Source of the DNA: Mycolicibacterium porcinum
Lineage (GTDB): Bacteria; Actinomycetota; Actinomycetes; Mycobacteriales; Mycobacteriaceae
DNA length: 64,000 bases
Direction: 5' to 3'
NCBI GenBank assembly: GCA_001942045.1
Contig: MSTD01000006.1
Span: forward strand, 1-64,000
This document shows positions 50,513 through 62,527 of this stretch, in pieces; positions within the stretch are counted from its first letter, which is position 1; each line of letters begins with the position of its first letter. A program made the translations under genes and the position numbers. The notes under the pieces were generated by a model, which had not been told where the DNA came from, did not search any database, and was given only the letters and a program-made list of their open reading frames with translations.

Positions 50513-50529
50513 TCACAATGGTGTTGTGA
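50513..50529 (+). promoter_or_regulatory. SufR-type operator overlapping the sufR start
   Basis: TCACAA, spacer TGGTG, TTGTGA: a perfect 6-bp inverted repeat. It is close to the 5-bp-spaced palindrome reported for SufR in M. tuberculosis as I recall it. It overlaps a CACAAT -10-like box (50514-50519) and the GTG start codon, so bound SufR would block transcription of the whole operon. Confidence 0.65.
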
Positions 50530-51356
50530 AAATGCGTCGGACGGCTGCGGGCTCGGCTTCGGGCCCAGCTTCGGTCAGTGTGCCGAAGCCGGTCAACGAC
50601 GTGGTGCCGGCCTCTGACGGGCACACCCGGCGCGCGATCATCCACCTCTTACTTGAGGGTCCCATCACGGCGGGACAGATCGGTGAGCGGCTCGGGATTT
50701 CGGCAGCCGGCGTGCGTCGTCACCTCGATGCTCTGATCGAAGCCGGCGATGCGCAGGCCAGCGCGGCCGCGGCATGGCAGCACAATGGCCGGGGCCGCCC
50801 GGCCAAGCGGTACCGCCTGACGGCGGCGGGCCGGGCCAAGCTCGGCCACACCTACGACGACCTCGCGGTGGCCGCGATTCGCCAATTGCGGGAGATCGGT
50901 GGCAAGGACGCCGTGCGGACTTTCGCGCGGCGCCGGATGGACACCATCCTGGCCGGGGTCACCGAGGGGTCCGGCGGGGTCCCTGACACCGCCGAGCGGG
51001 TTGCCGATGCGTTGAGCAGGGCCGGGTATGCCACCACCACGACTCCGGTGGAGGGTCCGATCCACGGCGTGCAGATCTGTCAGCACCACTGCCCGGTATC
51101 GCATGTCGCCGAAGAGTTTCCGGAGTTCTGCGAGACGGAGAACGAGGCGTTCGCCGAGATCCTGGGCACTCACGTACAACGGCTGGCCACCATCGTCAAC
51201 GGTGACTGCGCCTGCACCACTCACGTTCCGCTGGATGCGGACGGCATCGAGCACAAAGTGAACACAGACAGCGAATCCAAGGTTCGGGGCACAGCCCGCG
51301 CCCGGACGACCACGCTGACAAGCCAAACAGCGAGCAAACAAGGAGCGGCGACATGA
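50526..51356 (+). CDS. sufR: Fe-S cluster-binding transcriptional regulator SufR
   Basis: 276 aa, DeoR/ArsR-type winged helix ([39 protein letters not shown], about 32-70). The C-terminal sensor has Cys185, Cys189, Cys202, Cys228 and Cys230 (CQHHCP, FCETE, GDCAC), the likely 4Fe-4S ligands. Represses the suf operon when the cluster is loaded. GTG 50526 (MKMRRTAAG) is chosen from the -10 spacing; ATG 50532 is an alternative. Rv1460 homologue, 4-nt overlap with sufB. Confidence 0.93.
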   Translation: MKMRRTAAGSASGPASVSVPKPVNDVVPASDGHTRRAIIHLLLEGPITAGQIGERLGISAAGVRRHLDALIEAGDAQASAAAAWQHNGRGRPAKRYRLTAAGRAKLGHTYDDLAVAAIRQLREIGGKDAVRTFARRRMDTILAGVTEGSGGVPDTAERVADALSRAGYATTTTPVEGPIHGVQICQHHCPVSHVAEEFPEFCETENEAFAEILGTHVQRLATIVNGDCACTTHVPLDADGIEHKVNTDSESKVRGTARARTTTLTSQTASKQGAAT

Positions 51357-52783
51357 CCATCACGCCCGAAACGCCATTGACCCAGGAAGAGACCATCGCG
51401 TCACTGGGCAAGTACGGCTACGGCTGGTCGGACTCGGACGTCGCAGGCGCCAGTGCGCAGCGCGGCCTGTCCGAAGCCGTCGTGCGTGACATCTCGGCCA
51501 AGAAGAACGAGCCGGAATGGATGCTGGAGACCCGGCTGCGGGCGCTTCGCACCTTCGACAAGAAGCCCATGCCGCATTGGGGCTCCAACCTCGAGGGCAT
51601 CGACTTCGACAACATCAAGTACTTCGTGCGCTCCACCGAGAAGCAGGCTGCCTCCTGGGAGGAACTGCCCGAGGACATTCGCAATACCTATGACCGCCTC
51701 GGCATTCCGGAAGCCGAGAAGCAGCGCCTGGTCGCCGGTGTGGCCGCGCAGTACGAGTCAGAGGTGGTCTACCACCAGATTCGCGAGGACCTTGAGGCCC
51801 AGGGAGTCATCTTCCTGGACACCGACTCGGGCCTGCGCGAGTACCCGGAGATCTTCAAAGAGCACTTCGGCACGGTGATCCCGGCCGGCGACAACAAGTT
51901 CTCCGCGCTGAACACCGCGGTGTGGTCGGGCGGTTCGTTCATCTACGTGCCGCCGGGCGTGCACGTCGACATCCCGCTGCAGGCGTACTTCCGGATCAAC
52001 ACCGAGAACATGGGCCAGTTCGAGCGGACGCTGATCATCGCCGACGAGGGCTCCTACGTGCACTACGTCGAGGGTTGCACCGCGCCGATCTACAAGTCCG
52101 ATTCGCTGCACTCCGCGGTGGTCGAGATCGTCGTCAAGCCCGGTGCCCGGGTGCGCTACACGACCATCCAGAACTGGTCGAACAACGTCTACAACCTGGT
52201 CACCAAGCGGGCCCGGGCCGAGGCCGGCGCCACCATGGAGTGGATCGACGGCAACATCGGTTCCAAGGTCACGATGAAGTACCCCGCGGTCTGGATGACC
52301 GGTGAGCACGCCAAGGGCGAGGTGCTCTCGGTGGCGTTCGCCGGTGAGGGCCAGCATCAGGACACCGGCGCCAAGATGCTGCACCTGGCGCCGCACACGT
52401 CGTCCAACATCGTGTCCAAGTCGGTGGCTCGCGGCGGTGGCCGCGCGTCGTACCGCGGCCTGGTCCAGGTCAACAAGGGCGCGCACGGCAGTAAGTCGAG
52501 CGTGAAATGCGATGCGCTGCTGGTGGATACGATCAGCCGCTCGGACACCTACCCGTACGTGGACATCCGCGAGGATGACGTCACGATGGGGCACGAGGCC
52601 ACGGTGTCCAAGGTCAGCGAAGATCAGCTCTTCTACCTGATGAGCCGCGGTCTGACCGAGGACGAGGCGATGGCGATGGTGGTGCGCGGCTTCGTCGAGC
52701 CCATCGCCAAGGAACTGCCCATGGAATACGCGCTCGAGCTCAACCGGCTGATCGAGCTGCAGATGGAAGGCGCGGTCGGTTAA
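51353..52783 (+). CDS. sufB: Fe-S cluster assembly protein SufB (no intein)
   Basis: 476 aa, scaffold subunit of SufBCD. The segment [20 protein letters not shown] is continuous, whereas M. tuberculosis Rv1461 is interrupted by an intein at this cysteine. The core beta-helix and C-terminal [25 protein letters not shown] are typical. ATG overlaps the sufR stop by 4 nt. Confidence 0.97.
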   Translation: MTITPETPLTQEETIASLGKYGYGWSDSDVAGASAQRGLSEAVVRDISAKKNEPEWMLETRLRALRTFDKKPMPHWGSNLEGIDFDNIKYFVRSTEKQAASWEELPEDIRNTYDRLGIPEAEKQRLVAGVAAQYESEVVYHQIREDLEAQGVIFLDTDSGLREYPEIFKEHFGTVIPAGDNKFSALNTAVWSGGSFIYVPPGVHVDIPLQAYFRINTENMGQFERTLIIADEGSYVHYVEGCTAPIYKSDSLHSAVVEIVVKPGARVRYTTIQNWSNNVYNLVTKRARAEAGATMEWIDGNIGSKVTMKYPAVWMTGEHAKGEVLSVAFAGEGQHQDTGAKMLHLAPHTSSNIVSKSVARGGGRASYRGLVQVNKGAHGSKSSVKCDALLVDTISRSDTYPYVDIREDDVTMGHEATVSKVSEDQLFYLMSRGLTEDEAMAMVVRGFVEPIAKELPMEYALELNRLIELQMEGAVG

Positions 52784-53964
52784 GTGGGTTCAAATCTGAC
52801 TGAAGCGGTCGAGAGCGTGGCCGCCAACAAGGGCGAGCTGTTCGCATCGTTCGACGTCAACGCGTTCGAGGTGCCCGGCGGTCGCGACGAGCTGTGGCGG
52901 TTCACCCCGCTCAAGCGGTTGCGTGGCCTGCATGACGGCTCGGCCGTCGCGAACGGTCACGCCGGTATCACCGTGACCGAGCGGCCCGGCGTGACCGTGG
53001 AGACCGTCGGCCGTGAAGACAAGCGGCTCGGCGAGGGCGGCGTGCCCACCGATCGGGTTGCGGCCCAGGCGTACTCGTCATTCGATACCGCGACGGTGGT
53101 GACGGTCAAGCGGGACACCGAGGTGGCCGAGCCCATCGAGATCGTGATCGACGGTCCCGGTGTGGACACCGTGGGCTACGGGCACCTGCAGATCCGCGTC
53201 GAGGAACTGTCCCGGGCGATCGTGGTTGTCGACCTGCGCGGCAGCGGAACCTACGCGGACAACGTCGAGATCATCGTCGGTGATGCGGCCGGCCTCGGAT
53301 TGATCTGGATCGCCGACTGGGCCGACGACATGGTGCACGTCAGTTCGCACCACGCCAAGCTCGGCAAGGACGCGGTGCTCGGCCACGTCAACGTCACCCT
53401 CGGTGGCGACGTGGTGCGCACCTCGGCCACCGTACGGTTCACCGGACCGGGCGGTGACGCCAAGATGCTCGGCACCTACTTCGCCGACGACGGCCAGTTC
53501 TTCGAGTCGCGGCTGCTGGTCGATCATGCTCAGCCGCACTGTAAGTCCGACGTCCTCTACAAGGGTGCGCTGCAAGGGGATCCGGATTCCAAGAAGCCCG
53601 ACGCGCATACGGTGTGGATCGGCGACGTGTTGATCCGGGCCGAGGCCACCGGCACCGACACCTTCGAGGTGAACCGCAACCTGGTGCTCACCGACGGTGC
53701 TCGCGCCGACTCGGTGCCCAACCTCGAAATCGAGACCGGCGAGATCGTCGGCGCGGGGCATGCCAGTGCCACCGGGCGTTTCGACGACGAGCAGTTGTTC
53801 TATCTGCGCGCCCGCGGCATCCCCGAGGATCAGGCCCGGCGCCTGGTCGTGCGCGGATTCTTCAACGAGATCATCGCCAAGATCGCTGTGCCCGAGGTGC
53901 GTGAGCGCCTGACCGCAGCCATCGAAAAAGAACTTGCCATCACCGAATCGAAAGCATCGCACTA

Positions 53965-53965
<1 letters not shown>
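52784..53965 (+). CDS. sufD: Fe-S cluster assembly protein SufD
   Basis: 393 aa, paralogue of SufB that completes the SufBC2D complex. Contains HHAKLGKDAVLGHVNVTLGGDVVRT and the conserved C-terminal FYLRARGIPEDQARRLVVRGFFNEI shared with SufB. The GTG follows the sufB stop with no gap. The stop overlaps sufC by one base (TAATG). Confidence 0.96.
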
Positions 53966-56474
<2,509 letters not shown>

Positions 56475-56478
<4 letters not shown>

Positions 56479-56816
56479 GTGACACCGCTTCTGACGAACT
56501 GCTGGCTGACGTCGAGGAAGCCATGCGTGACGTGGTGGACCCCGAGCTGGGCATCAACGTCGTCGATCTTGGTCTGGTTTACGGACTCAACGTCGAAGAG
56601 GGTGACGAGGGCCCAGTGGCGCTGATCGACATGACACTCACCTCGGCGGCCTGTCCGCTGACCGACGTGATCGAGGATCAATCGCGCACCGCGTTGGTGG
56701 GCGCGGGTCTGGTCAACGAGATCAAGATCAACTGGGTCTGGAATCCGCCGTGGGGCCCGGACAAGATCACCGACGACGGCCGCGAGCAGCTGCGGGCCCT
56801 CGGTTTCACCGTCTGA
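56475..56816 (+). CDS. sufT: SufT / MIP18-family (DUF59) protein
   Basis: 113 aa. DPELGINVVDLGLVYGLNV, then MTLTSAACPLTDVIEDQ with the conserved cysteine, and INWVWNPPWGPDKI. Helps mature Fe-S proteins. Overlaps sufU by 4 nt and is last in the operon (Rv1466). Confidence 0.95.
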
Positions 56817-56876
56817 GGCGACTCTGTCGGTGCTCGGTGCTACCAATGTCGCCAACAGGCGAATATGGAGGCACGC

Positions 56877-57857
56877 ATGGAGCACAGTCCTGAGGTAAAG
56901 GTCGTCGGCGACCAATTGGTTTTGGGCCCGGTCACTGTCGAATTCGTGCGGACGCTGCGCATCCCGGAGTCCGGATTGCACCCGCTCCCACCGGGTCTCG
57001 GCTCGTTCCCGCTGCGCCGCGTCCAGGACTATCCGGATCGGGTGCCGGCCGAGTGGCTCGCACACGGCGGGGTCATGTTGCCGGTATACCAGCGCGAGGC
57101 GATGTGGCTGTTGTTCCGCTCGCCCGAACCTGCCGCGCTACAGGTCGGCGTCGGGAAGGTATGCGCGGTCAGCGGCGAGAGCTGGACTGACCGGCTGGAC
57201 CACGACCCCCAGAACTACGTCGCGCTGCCCGAGCAGCCGTGGCTCGACGGCATCAACGCCGGTGACGGATTCATCCGACAGTTCGTGGCCGTGCCGCTCG
57301 GTTCCGGGGCCACCGTGGAAGGCCAGATCACCGGGCAGGAAGTCCATGGTGGTGTGCAATTGCGTGCCGTGGGTCTGACGGCGCAAGCGCTGCAGGCATG
57401 GCAGGCGCGGCCACCGTTCGAGGACTCGATGATCTGCGAAGACAGTTGCGCGCTCCTTCCGGCACCGTGCGGGGCACCGGCGATGGGCCTTGGCGCCGGC
57501 GGCCGGATGCGGCAGGAGGTGTATGCCGACGATCGTCCGCTGTCCGACTACGACGAGGACCGATCCTGGCGGGTGTTCGTGCACCTGTGCAGTGCGGCGC
57601 AGTGGACCGCCATCACCGGTGAGGTGCCGCCACCGACTCCGGTGGACCGCGACGCCTATGTCGCGGCCGGCCTGCCATGGTTCGACTACTACGACGCGGA
57701 CGCTCAAGACTTGGCCGCGCCCGAGGTGTTGGCGAACGTGAAGAGCGTCGGCGACTGGTTCGGGAAGGGTGAAAAACCTTTCGTCCCGGTCGATCCCACG
57801 AAAGTCCTCACGCTGAAGGGTGCTGCGGGCGACGCTGTTGCCGATGGAGATTGGTAG
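56877..57857 (+). CDS. Uncharacterised conserved protein (326 aa)
   Basis: Soluble, no signal peptide. Recognisable segments: RTLRIPESGLHPLPPGLGSFPL, GGVMLPVYQREAMWLLF, GQEVHGGVQLRAVGL, and MGLGAGGRMRQEVYADDRPL with SWRVFVHLCSA. I recall similar actinobacterial proteins without a function. GGAGG sits five bases before ATG 56877, which decides against the in-frame ATG at 56865. It is 60 nt downstream of sufT, where M. tuberculosis has fadE15 and PE_PGRS29. Confidence 0.75.
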   Translation: MEHSPEVKVVGDQLVLGPVTVEFVRTLRIPESGLHPLPPGLGSFPLRRVQDYPDRVPAEWLAHGGVMLPVYQREAMWLLFRSPEPAALQVGVGKVCAVSGESWTDRLDHDPQNYVALPEQPWLDGINAGDGFIRQFVAVPLGSGATVEGQITGQEVHGGVQLRAVGLTAQALQAWQARPPFEDSMICEDSCALLPAPCGAPAMGLGAGGRMRQEVYADDRPLSDYDEDRSWRVFVHLCSAAQWTAITGEVPPPTPVDRDAYVAAGLPWFDYYDADAQDLAAPEVLANVKSVGDWFGKGEKPFVPVDPTKVLTLKGAAGDAVADGDW

Positions 57858-57863
57858 TAGACG

Positions 57864-58391
57864 GTGTTGACCGTTCCGGCGTTCGTCTGGCGGAGCGGCT
57901 TCGCGGGCCGGGCATTGGTCATCGGTGCCGCGGTGGGCGTGGTGCTGGGAGTGCTCGCCTGGCTGGATTCCGGGTTCTGGCTCTCGGGCGTGATCGTCCT
58001 GGTCATCGTCGGCACGTTCTACGGCATCTGGATGGCGCGCCGGATGGCACGGTACTGGCCGATGTCGAAAGAACTCACCGGAGGCCAGCGGGTGACGGTC
58101 GTACGTGCGGCTCGCGCCGGTCAGCGGATCGACGATCCGCGGTTGGCCGGGGCTATCCGCGATTTCGGCCGGGGCGTGGACGCGGCCGTCGAGTCGGCCC
58201 GCCCGTTTCGCTGGCTGCTGCCGGTGGTGCTCGTCGTCGCCGCGGCGAGTGCGTTGTGGGACGCCGCATTCGGTTCGGTCGGGAATGTCGTGGTGTCGGT
58301 GATCTACCTGGCGGCGTTGGCCGTGGAGTTGTTCTGGTGGCCGAAACGACAAGCCCAGCTGCTGACCAATATTCGGCAGGCCTGTGGATAA
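57864..58391 (+). CDS. Small integral membrane protein (175 aa)
   Basis: Four predicted helices in two pairs: GRALVIGAAVGVVLGVLAWL, SGVIVLVIVGTFYGIWMA, then WLLPVVLVVAAASALWDAAFG and VVSVIYLAALAVELFWW, with a cytosolic Arg-rich loop (RRMARYWPMSKELTGGQR). Begins 6 nt after the 326-aa gene, so likely co-transcribed. Function unknown. Confidence 0.7.
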   Translation: MLTVPAFVWRSGFAGRALVIGAAVGVVLGVLAWLDSGFWLSGVIVLVIVGTFYGIWMARRMARYWPMSKELTGGQRVTVVRAARAGQRIDDPRLAGAIRDFGRGVDAAVESARPFRWLLPVVLVVAAASALWDAAFGSVGNVVVSVIYLAALAVELFWWPKRQAQLLTNIRQACG

Positions 58392-58486
58392 CTTTGGCGC
58401 CGCGCGGATTTCTTGTCGGCCTGCGTCGCTAGCTTCCAGCTCATCGGGAGCGGATGGCGTTTCCCGGACAGTCGGAAGGAACTGCG

Positions 58487-59179
58487 ATGAGTTCAGATGT
58501 CGAGAAGTTGTACGACGCATGCCTACGCGATCTCGGTGATCCACAGCGTTGGTTCAGCCCACGCGGATATCCGGATTCGTTGGCGCTGTGTGTGATCGAT
58601 TCGGTCTACTCAACCGGGGCGCGATACGTCACCGTGGAGAAGATCATCGCTCGCTACCGCGGCTACCGGGCGGCCCAAGGCGCTGATGCCGAGACCGACG
58701 GCGCCGCCGAACTCCTGCACAACATCGCCGAGTTGGGTGGTCCAGACCCGTGGGCGTCCCAGATCGGCAACCGGCGGCCCACATCGACTGCGGTGAACGC
58801 GCCACTGAAGTCCGTCGCGGTGGTCCGAGCAGCGGAAGTTCTTGTCGCCCAGGGGATTCTGACCACCGAAGACTTGCGGGCGATCGTCGATGACGAAATC
58901 CGCCGCGACGAAGTAAAGGCGGCGTGGTGTGCCGTGCCGGGGCAGCGGTCCGGAATCACGTGGGAGTACACCCAGATCTTGGCGAAGATTCCTGGTGTGA
59001 AGGCCGATCGAATGGTGCTCGGCTATGTCTGCCGGGAAGTCGGCCCGCTCGATGCGGTCCGAGCGGCGGAGCTGGTGCGTGCGACGGCCGAAGCGGGCGG
59101 TTGGGACGTCATCGACCTCGACCATGCCATCTGGCGATTCGAGTCGAAACGCCCGTATCAGCGGAACGTGCCGGCCTGA
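58487..59179 (+). CDS. Uncharacterised helix-hairpin-helix glycosylase-like protein
   Basis: 230 aa. Segments YPDSLALCVIDSVYSTGARY, IGNRRPTSTAVNAPLKSVAVVRAAEVL and VPGQRSGITWEYTQILAKIPGVKADRM (150-176), DLDHAIWRFES near the end. The last motif resembles the HhH-GPD turn of endonuclease III-type glycosylases, but no iron-sulfur cysteines or clear catalytic Lys/Asp pair were identified, so enzymatic repair activity is only a guess. ATG 58487 is set by GGAAGGA six bases upstream. Confidence 0.65.
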   Translation: MSSDVEKLYDACLRDLGDPQRWFSPRGYPDSLALCVIDSVYSTGARYVTVEKIIARYRGYRAAQGADAETDGAAELLHNIAELGGPDPWASQIGNRRPTSTAVNAPLKSVAVVRAAEVLVAQGILTTEDLRAIVDDEIRRDEVKAAWCAVPGQRSGITWEYTQILAKIPGVKADRMVLGYVCREVGPLDAVRAAELVRATAEAGGWDVIDLDHAIWRFESKRPYQRNVPA

Positions 59180-59294
59180 CGATCGGTGCGCACGGCGGCG
59201 GCTTTCGGTGGAGTGCGACCACCGAAAGCCTGCTGCCGGCTCGCATTGCCCATATGGTGGGAACAGGCCGTCAAGCCCCGACGTTAGGAAAAGT

Positions 59295-59669
59295 GTGAGT
59301 ACGCAAGACATCACCGCAGATCAGTTCAATGACATCGTCAACGGCAACGAGATCGTGCTGGTGGATTTCTGGGCGTCGTGGTGTGGGCCGTGCCGCGCAT
59401 TCGCGCCGACCTTCAAGGCCGCGTCCGAGCAGCACCCCGACGTCGTCTTCGCCAAGGTGGATACCGAGGCTGAGCAGGGGCTCGCCGCGGCAGCCGATAT
59501 CCGGTCGATCCCCACCTTGATGGCGTTCAAGAAGGGCAAATTGGTCTTCAACCAGGCCGGAGCGCTGCCGCCGGCAGCACTTGAGGACCTGGTGCAGCAG
59601 ATCAAGGAATTCGACATCGACGCGGCCATGAAAGAGCAGGCCGCTCAGGGCGACGCCGAACAGGTCTGA
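59295..59669 (+). CDS. trxA: Thioredoxin (Rv1471-like)
   Basis: 124 aa with active site FWASWCGPCRAFAPTF and the cis-Pro motif RSIPTLMAFKKGK. Closest to mycobacterial Rv1471 (trxB1) by memory. GTG 59295 follows AGGAAA. The partner metal pump gene ctpD, upstream in M. tuberculosis, is missing here. Confidence 0.93.
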   Translation: MSTQDITADQFNDIVNGNEIVLVDFWASWCGPCRAFAPTFKAASEQHPDVVFAKVDTEAEQGLAAAADIRSIPTLMAFKKGKLVFNQAGALPPAALEDLVQQIKEFDIDAAMKEQAAQGDAEQV

Positions 59670-59683
59670 CGCGCGGCACGCGA

Positions 59684-59689
59684 TAGCGT
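59684..59689 (+). promoter_or_regulatory. -10 box of echA12 (TAGCGT, leaderless)
   Basis: TAGCGT, seven bases, GTG 59697. It lies 14 bases after the thioredoxin stop. Confidence 0.45.
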
Positions 59690-59696
59690 GCTGTCC

Positions 59697-60518
59697 GTGA
59701 CTGCGCAGAACGAATTCGTCCTGGTCGACCGTCCCCGCCCGGACGTGGCCCTGGTGACCCTCAACCGCCCCGAGCGGATGAACTCGATGGCGTTCGACGT
59801 CATGGTCCCGCTCAAGGATGTCCTGGAAGAGTTGCGCTACGACAACAGTGTGCGCGTCGTGGTGCTGACTGGGGCCGGCCGAGGCTTCTCGTCCGGGGCC
59901 GATCACAAGTCGGCCGGATCGGTGCCGCATGTCGCCGGGCTGACCCGGCCGACGTATGCGTTGCGGTCGATGGAGATCCTCGACGATGTGATTCTCGCCC
60001 TACGGCGCCTGCACCAGCCGGTCATCGCCGCGGTGAACGGCGCGGCTATCGGAGGCGGCCTCTGCCTGGCGCTGGCGTGCGACGTCCGGGTCGCCGCCGA
60101 AGGCGCCTACTTCCGTGCCGCGGGGATCAACAACGGTCTTACCGCCAGTGAGCTGGGCTTGTCCTACCTGTTGCCGCGGGCGATCGGCTCGTCACGTGCC
60201 TTCGAGATCATGTTGACCGGCCGCGACGTCGATGCCACCGAGGCCGAACGCATCGGTCTGGTGTCCAGCGTGGTGGCCGAGGATGCGCTTCTGGACACCT
60301 GCTACGACATGGCGGAACGCATGGCGGCATTCTCCCGGCCGGGAATCGAGTTGACCAAGCGCACACTTTGGAGTGGACTGGACGCCGCTAGCCTGGAGGG
60401 GCACATGCAGGCCGAGGGCCTGGGACAACTCTTCGTGCGCCTGCTCACCGCAAACTTTGAGGAAGCGGTTGCCGCGCGCGCCGAGAAGCGCAGCCCCATT
60501 TTTACCGACGACAAGTAA
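59697..60518 (+). CDS. echA12: Enoyl-CoA hydratase/isomerase EchA12
   Basis: 273 aa crotonase. Oxyanion-hole motifs GAGRGFSSGADHKSAG and NGAAIGGGLCLALACDVRVA, with NNGLTASELGLSYLLPRAIG. Reported in M. tuberculosis as membrane-associated and an antibiotic target. The GTG at 59697 is preferred to 59688 on -10 spacing. Confidence 0.92.
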   Translation: MTAQNEFVLVDRPRPDVALVTLNRPERMNSMAFDVMVPLKDVLEELRYDNSVRVVVLTGAGRGFSSGADHKSAGSVPHVAGLTRPTYALRSMEILDDVILALRRLHQPVIAAVNGAAIGGGLCLALACDVRVAAEGAYFRAAGINNGLTASELGLSYLLPRAIGSSRAFEIMLTGRDVDATEAERIGLVSSVVAEDALLDTCYDMAERMAAFSRPGIELTKRTLWSGLDAASLEGHMQAEGLGQLFVRLLTANFEEAVAARAEKRSPIFTDDK

Positions 60519-60545
60519 CACCGAGTCACCGAGGAGGACCGCAGC

Positions 60546-62174
60546 GTGATCACCGCAACGGACCTGGAGGTCCGCGCCGGCGCGCGCACGCTGCTGTCCA
60601 CCGATGGCTCTGCGCTGCGGGTGCAGCCGGGCGACCGGATCGGTCTGGTCGGACGCAACGGCGCGGGCAAGACCACCACCATGCGCATCCTGGCCGGGGA
60701 GGGCGAACCCTACGCGGGCACCATCACGCGCACGGGGGAGATCGGTTATCTGCCCCAGGATCCTCGTGAAGGCAATCTCGACGTGCTGGCCCGTGACCGG
60801 GTGCTGTCAGCGCGCGGACTGGACACGCTGCTGGCCGACCTGGAGAAGCAGCAGGCCCTGATGGCGGAGGTGGCCGACGATGCCGCCCGTGACAAGGCCG
60901 TGCGTCGCTACGGGCAGCTGGAGGAGCGGTTCTCGGCCCTCGGCGGGTATGCCGCTGAGAGCGAGGCCGGCCGCATCTGCGCGAGCCTCGGGCTGCCCGA
61001 CCGGGTGCTGACCCAGCCGCTGCGGACCCTGTCCGGTGGGCAGCGCCGTCGGGTGGAGCTGGCACGCATCCTGTTTGCGGCGTCCGAGACCGGATCCGGT
61101 TCGGCCACCACGCTGTTGCTGGACGAGCCGACCAACCACCTCGACGCGGACTCCATCGGCTGGCTTCGCGACTTCCTGCACAACCACACCGGCGGCCTCG
61201 TCGTGATCAGTCACGATGTCGATCTGCTCGACGAGGTGGTCAACCGGGTGTGGTTCCTCGACGCGGTCCGCGGCGAGGCCGACGTCTACAACATGGGCTG
61301 GAAGAAGTACCTCGACGCGCGCGCCACCGACGAACAGCGGCGCCGCCGCGAACGTGCCAACGCCGAGAAGAAGGCAGGCGCGCTGCGCGCCCAGGCTGCG
61401 AAGATGGGCGCGAAGGCCACCAAAGCCGTTGCCGCACAGAACATGTTGCGCCGCGCGGAACGCATGATCGCCGAGCTCGATGCCGAGCGGGTGGCCGACA
61501 AGGTGGCCCGGATCAAGTTCCCCACGCCGGCGCCGTGCGGCAAGACGCCGCTGGTGGCCAAGGGGCTCACCAAGACCTACGGGTCACTGGAGATCTTCAC
61601 CGGTGTCGACCTCGCCATCGACCGCGGTTCGCGGGTGGTGGTACTGGGACTCAACGGCGCCGGTAAGACCACCCTGCTGCGGCTGCTGGCGGGTGTGGAG
61701 ACCGCCGACGCCGGGGTCCTCGAACCCGGCCATGGCTGCAAGATCGGCTATTTCGCCCAGGAGCACGACACCCTCGACAACGAGGCGACGGTCTGGGAGA
61801 ACATCCGCCACGCTGCCCCAGACACCGGGGAGCAGGATCTTCGAGGTCTGTTGGGCGCCTTCATGTTCACCGGGCCGCAGTTGGAGCAGCCCGCGGGCAC
61901 GCTGTCCGGTGGTGAGAAGACGCGCCTGGCGCTGGCCGGCCTCGTCGCTTCGACGGCCAATGTGTTGTTGCTCGACGAGCCGACCAACAACCTCGATCCC
62001 GCGTCGCGTGAGCAGGTGCTCGACGCGCTGCGCAGCTACCAGGGTGCGGTGGTGTTGGTGACGCACGATCCGGGCGCGGCCGAAGCTCTCGATCCGCAGC
62101 GGGTGGTGCTGCTGCCGGATGGCACGGAGGACTTCTGGTCCACCGAGTACCGGGACCTCATCGAACTCGCCTGA
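60546..62174 (+). CDS. ABC-F family ATPase (Rv1473 homologue)
   Basis: 542 aa with two nucleotide-binding domains and no membrane segment: Walker A GRNGAGKTT and GLNGAGKTT, signatures LSGGQRRRVELAR and LSGGEKTRLALAG, linker of about 80 residues rich in Arg/Ala (RRRRERANAEKKAGALRAQ). ABC-F proteins act on ribosomes; some give resistance to macrolides and related drugs. The GTG has GAGGAGG-like GAGGACC upstream. Rv1473 has been linked to macrolide tolerance. Confidence 0.92.
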   Translation: MITATDLEVRAGARTLLSTDGSALRVQPGDRIGLVGRNGAGKTTTMRILAGEGEPYAGTITRTGEIGYLPQDPREGNLDVLARDRVLSARGLDTLLADLEKQQALMAEVADDAARDKAVRRYGQLEERFSALGGYAAESEAGRICASLGLPDRVLTQPLRTLSGGQRRRVELARILFAASETGSGSATTLLLDEPTNHLDADSIGWLRDFLHNHTGGLVVISHDVDLLDEVVNRVWFLDAVRGEADVYNMGWKKYLDARATDEQRRRRERANAEKKAGALRAQAAKMGAKATKAVAAQNMLRRAERMIAELDAERVADKVARIKFPTPAPCGKTPLVAKGLTKTYGSLEIFTGVDLAIDRGSRVVVLGLNGAGKTTLLRLLAGVETADAGVLEPGHGCKIGYFAQEHDTLDNEATVWENIRHAAPDTGEQDLRGLLGAFMFTGPQLEQPAGTLSGGEKTRLALAGLVASTANVLLLDEPTNNLDPASREQVLDALRSYQGAVVLVTHDPGAAEALDPQRVVLLPDGTEDFWSTEYRDLIELA

Positions 62175-62234
62175 CGGCGAATTGCCAAGAACCGGAGCAT
62201 CTTCGAGAACGTCAATTTAAGACGTTGGACAAAT

Positions 62235-62256
62235 CGACCCCTCGGTGTGTGGGTCG
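62235..62256. other. Inverted repeat upstream of the small HTH gene
   Basis: CGACCC, spacer ctcggtgtgt, GGGTCG: perfect 6-bp arms 48 bases before the HTH start. Possible operator. Confidence 0.25.
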
Positions 62257-62303
62257 TTTCTACTGTGGGTATCCGTCGGGACATCACAAGCGGGGAGATG
62301 TCG

Positions 62304-62498
62304 ATGAGGGATATGAACAAGAGCCGTGGCGAACTGCTGGCCGAACTGCGCAAGGAGTACGAGGGGGGTGCCAGTATTCGCTCGCTTGTGGCCAAGACCG
62401 GCCGCTCGTACGGCTCGATCCACAGCTTGCTGCGGGAGTCGGGTACGACGATGCGCAGCCGCGGCGGCCCGAATCACCGCACCCGGTCGCGGGCGTGA
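62304..62498 (+). CDS. Tiny helix-turn-helix protein (Rv1473A-like)
   Basis: 64 aa: LLAELRKEYEGGASIRSLVAKTGRSYGSIHSLLRESG is a compact HTH, followed by a basic tail RSRGGPNHRTRSRA. M. tuberculosis has a similar Rv1473A in the same place. ATG 62304 has GGGGAG six bases upstream; ATG 62298 and 62313 are alternatives. Likely a DNA-binding regulator, possibly of the ABC-F gene. Confidence 0.8.
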   Translation: MRDMNKSRGELLAELRKEYEGGASIRSLVAKTGRSYGSIHSLLRESGTTMRSRGGPNHRTRSRA

Positions 62499-62527
62499 CG
62501 AGCACAACCGCTGTGCGGTAGCCGGAT

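Noticed and set aside
51353..52783. Intein in sufB
   Set aside because: The protein is a continuous 476 aa with no splice-domain motifs.
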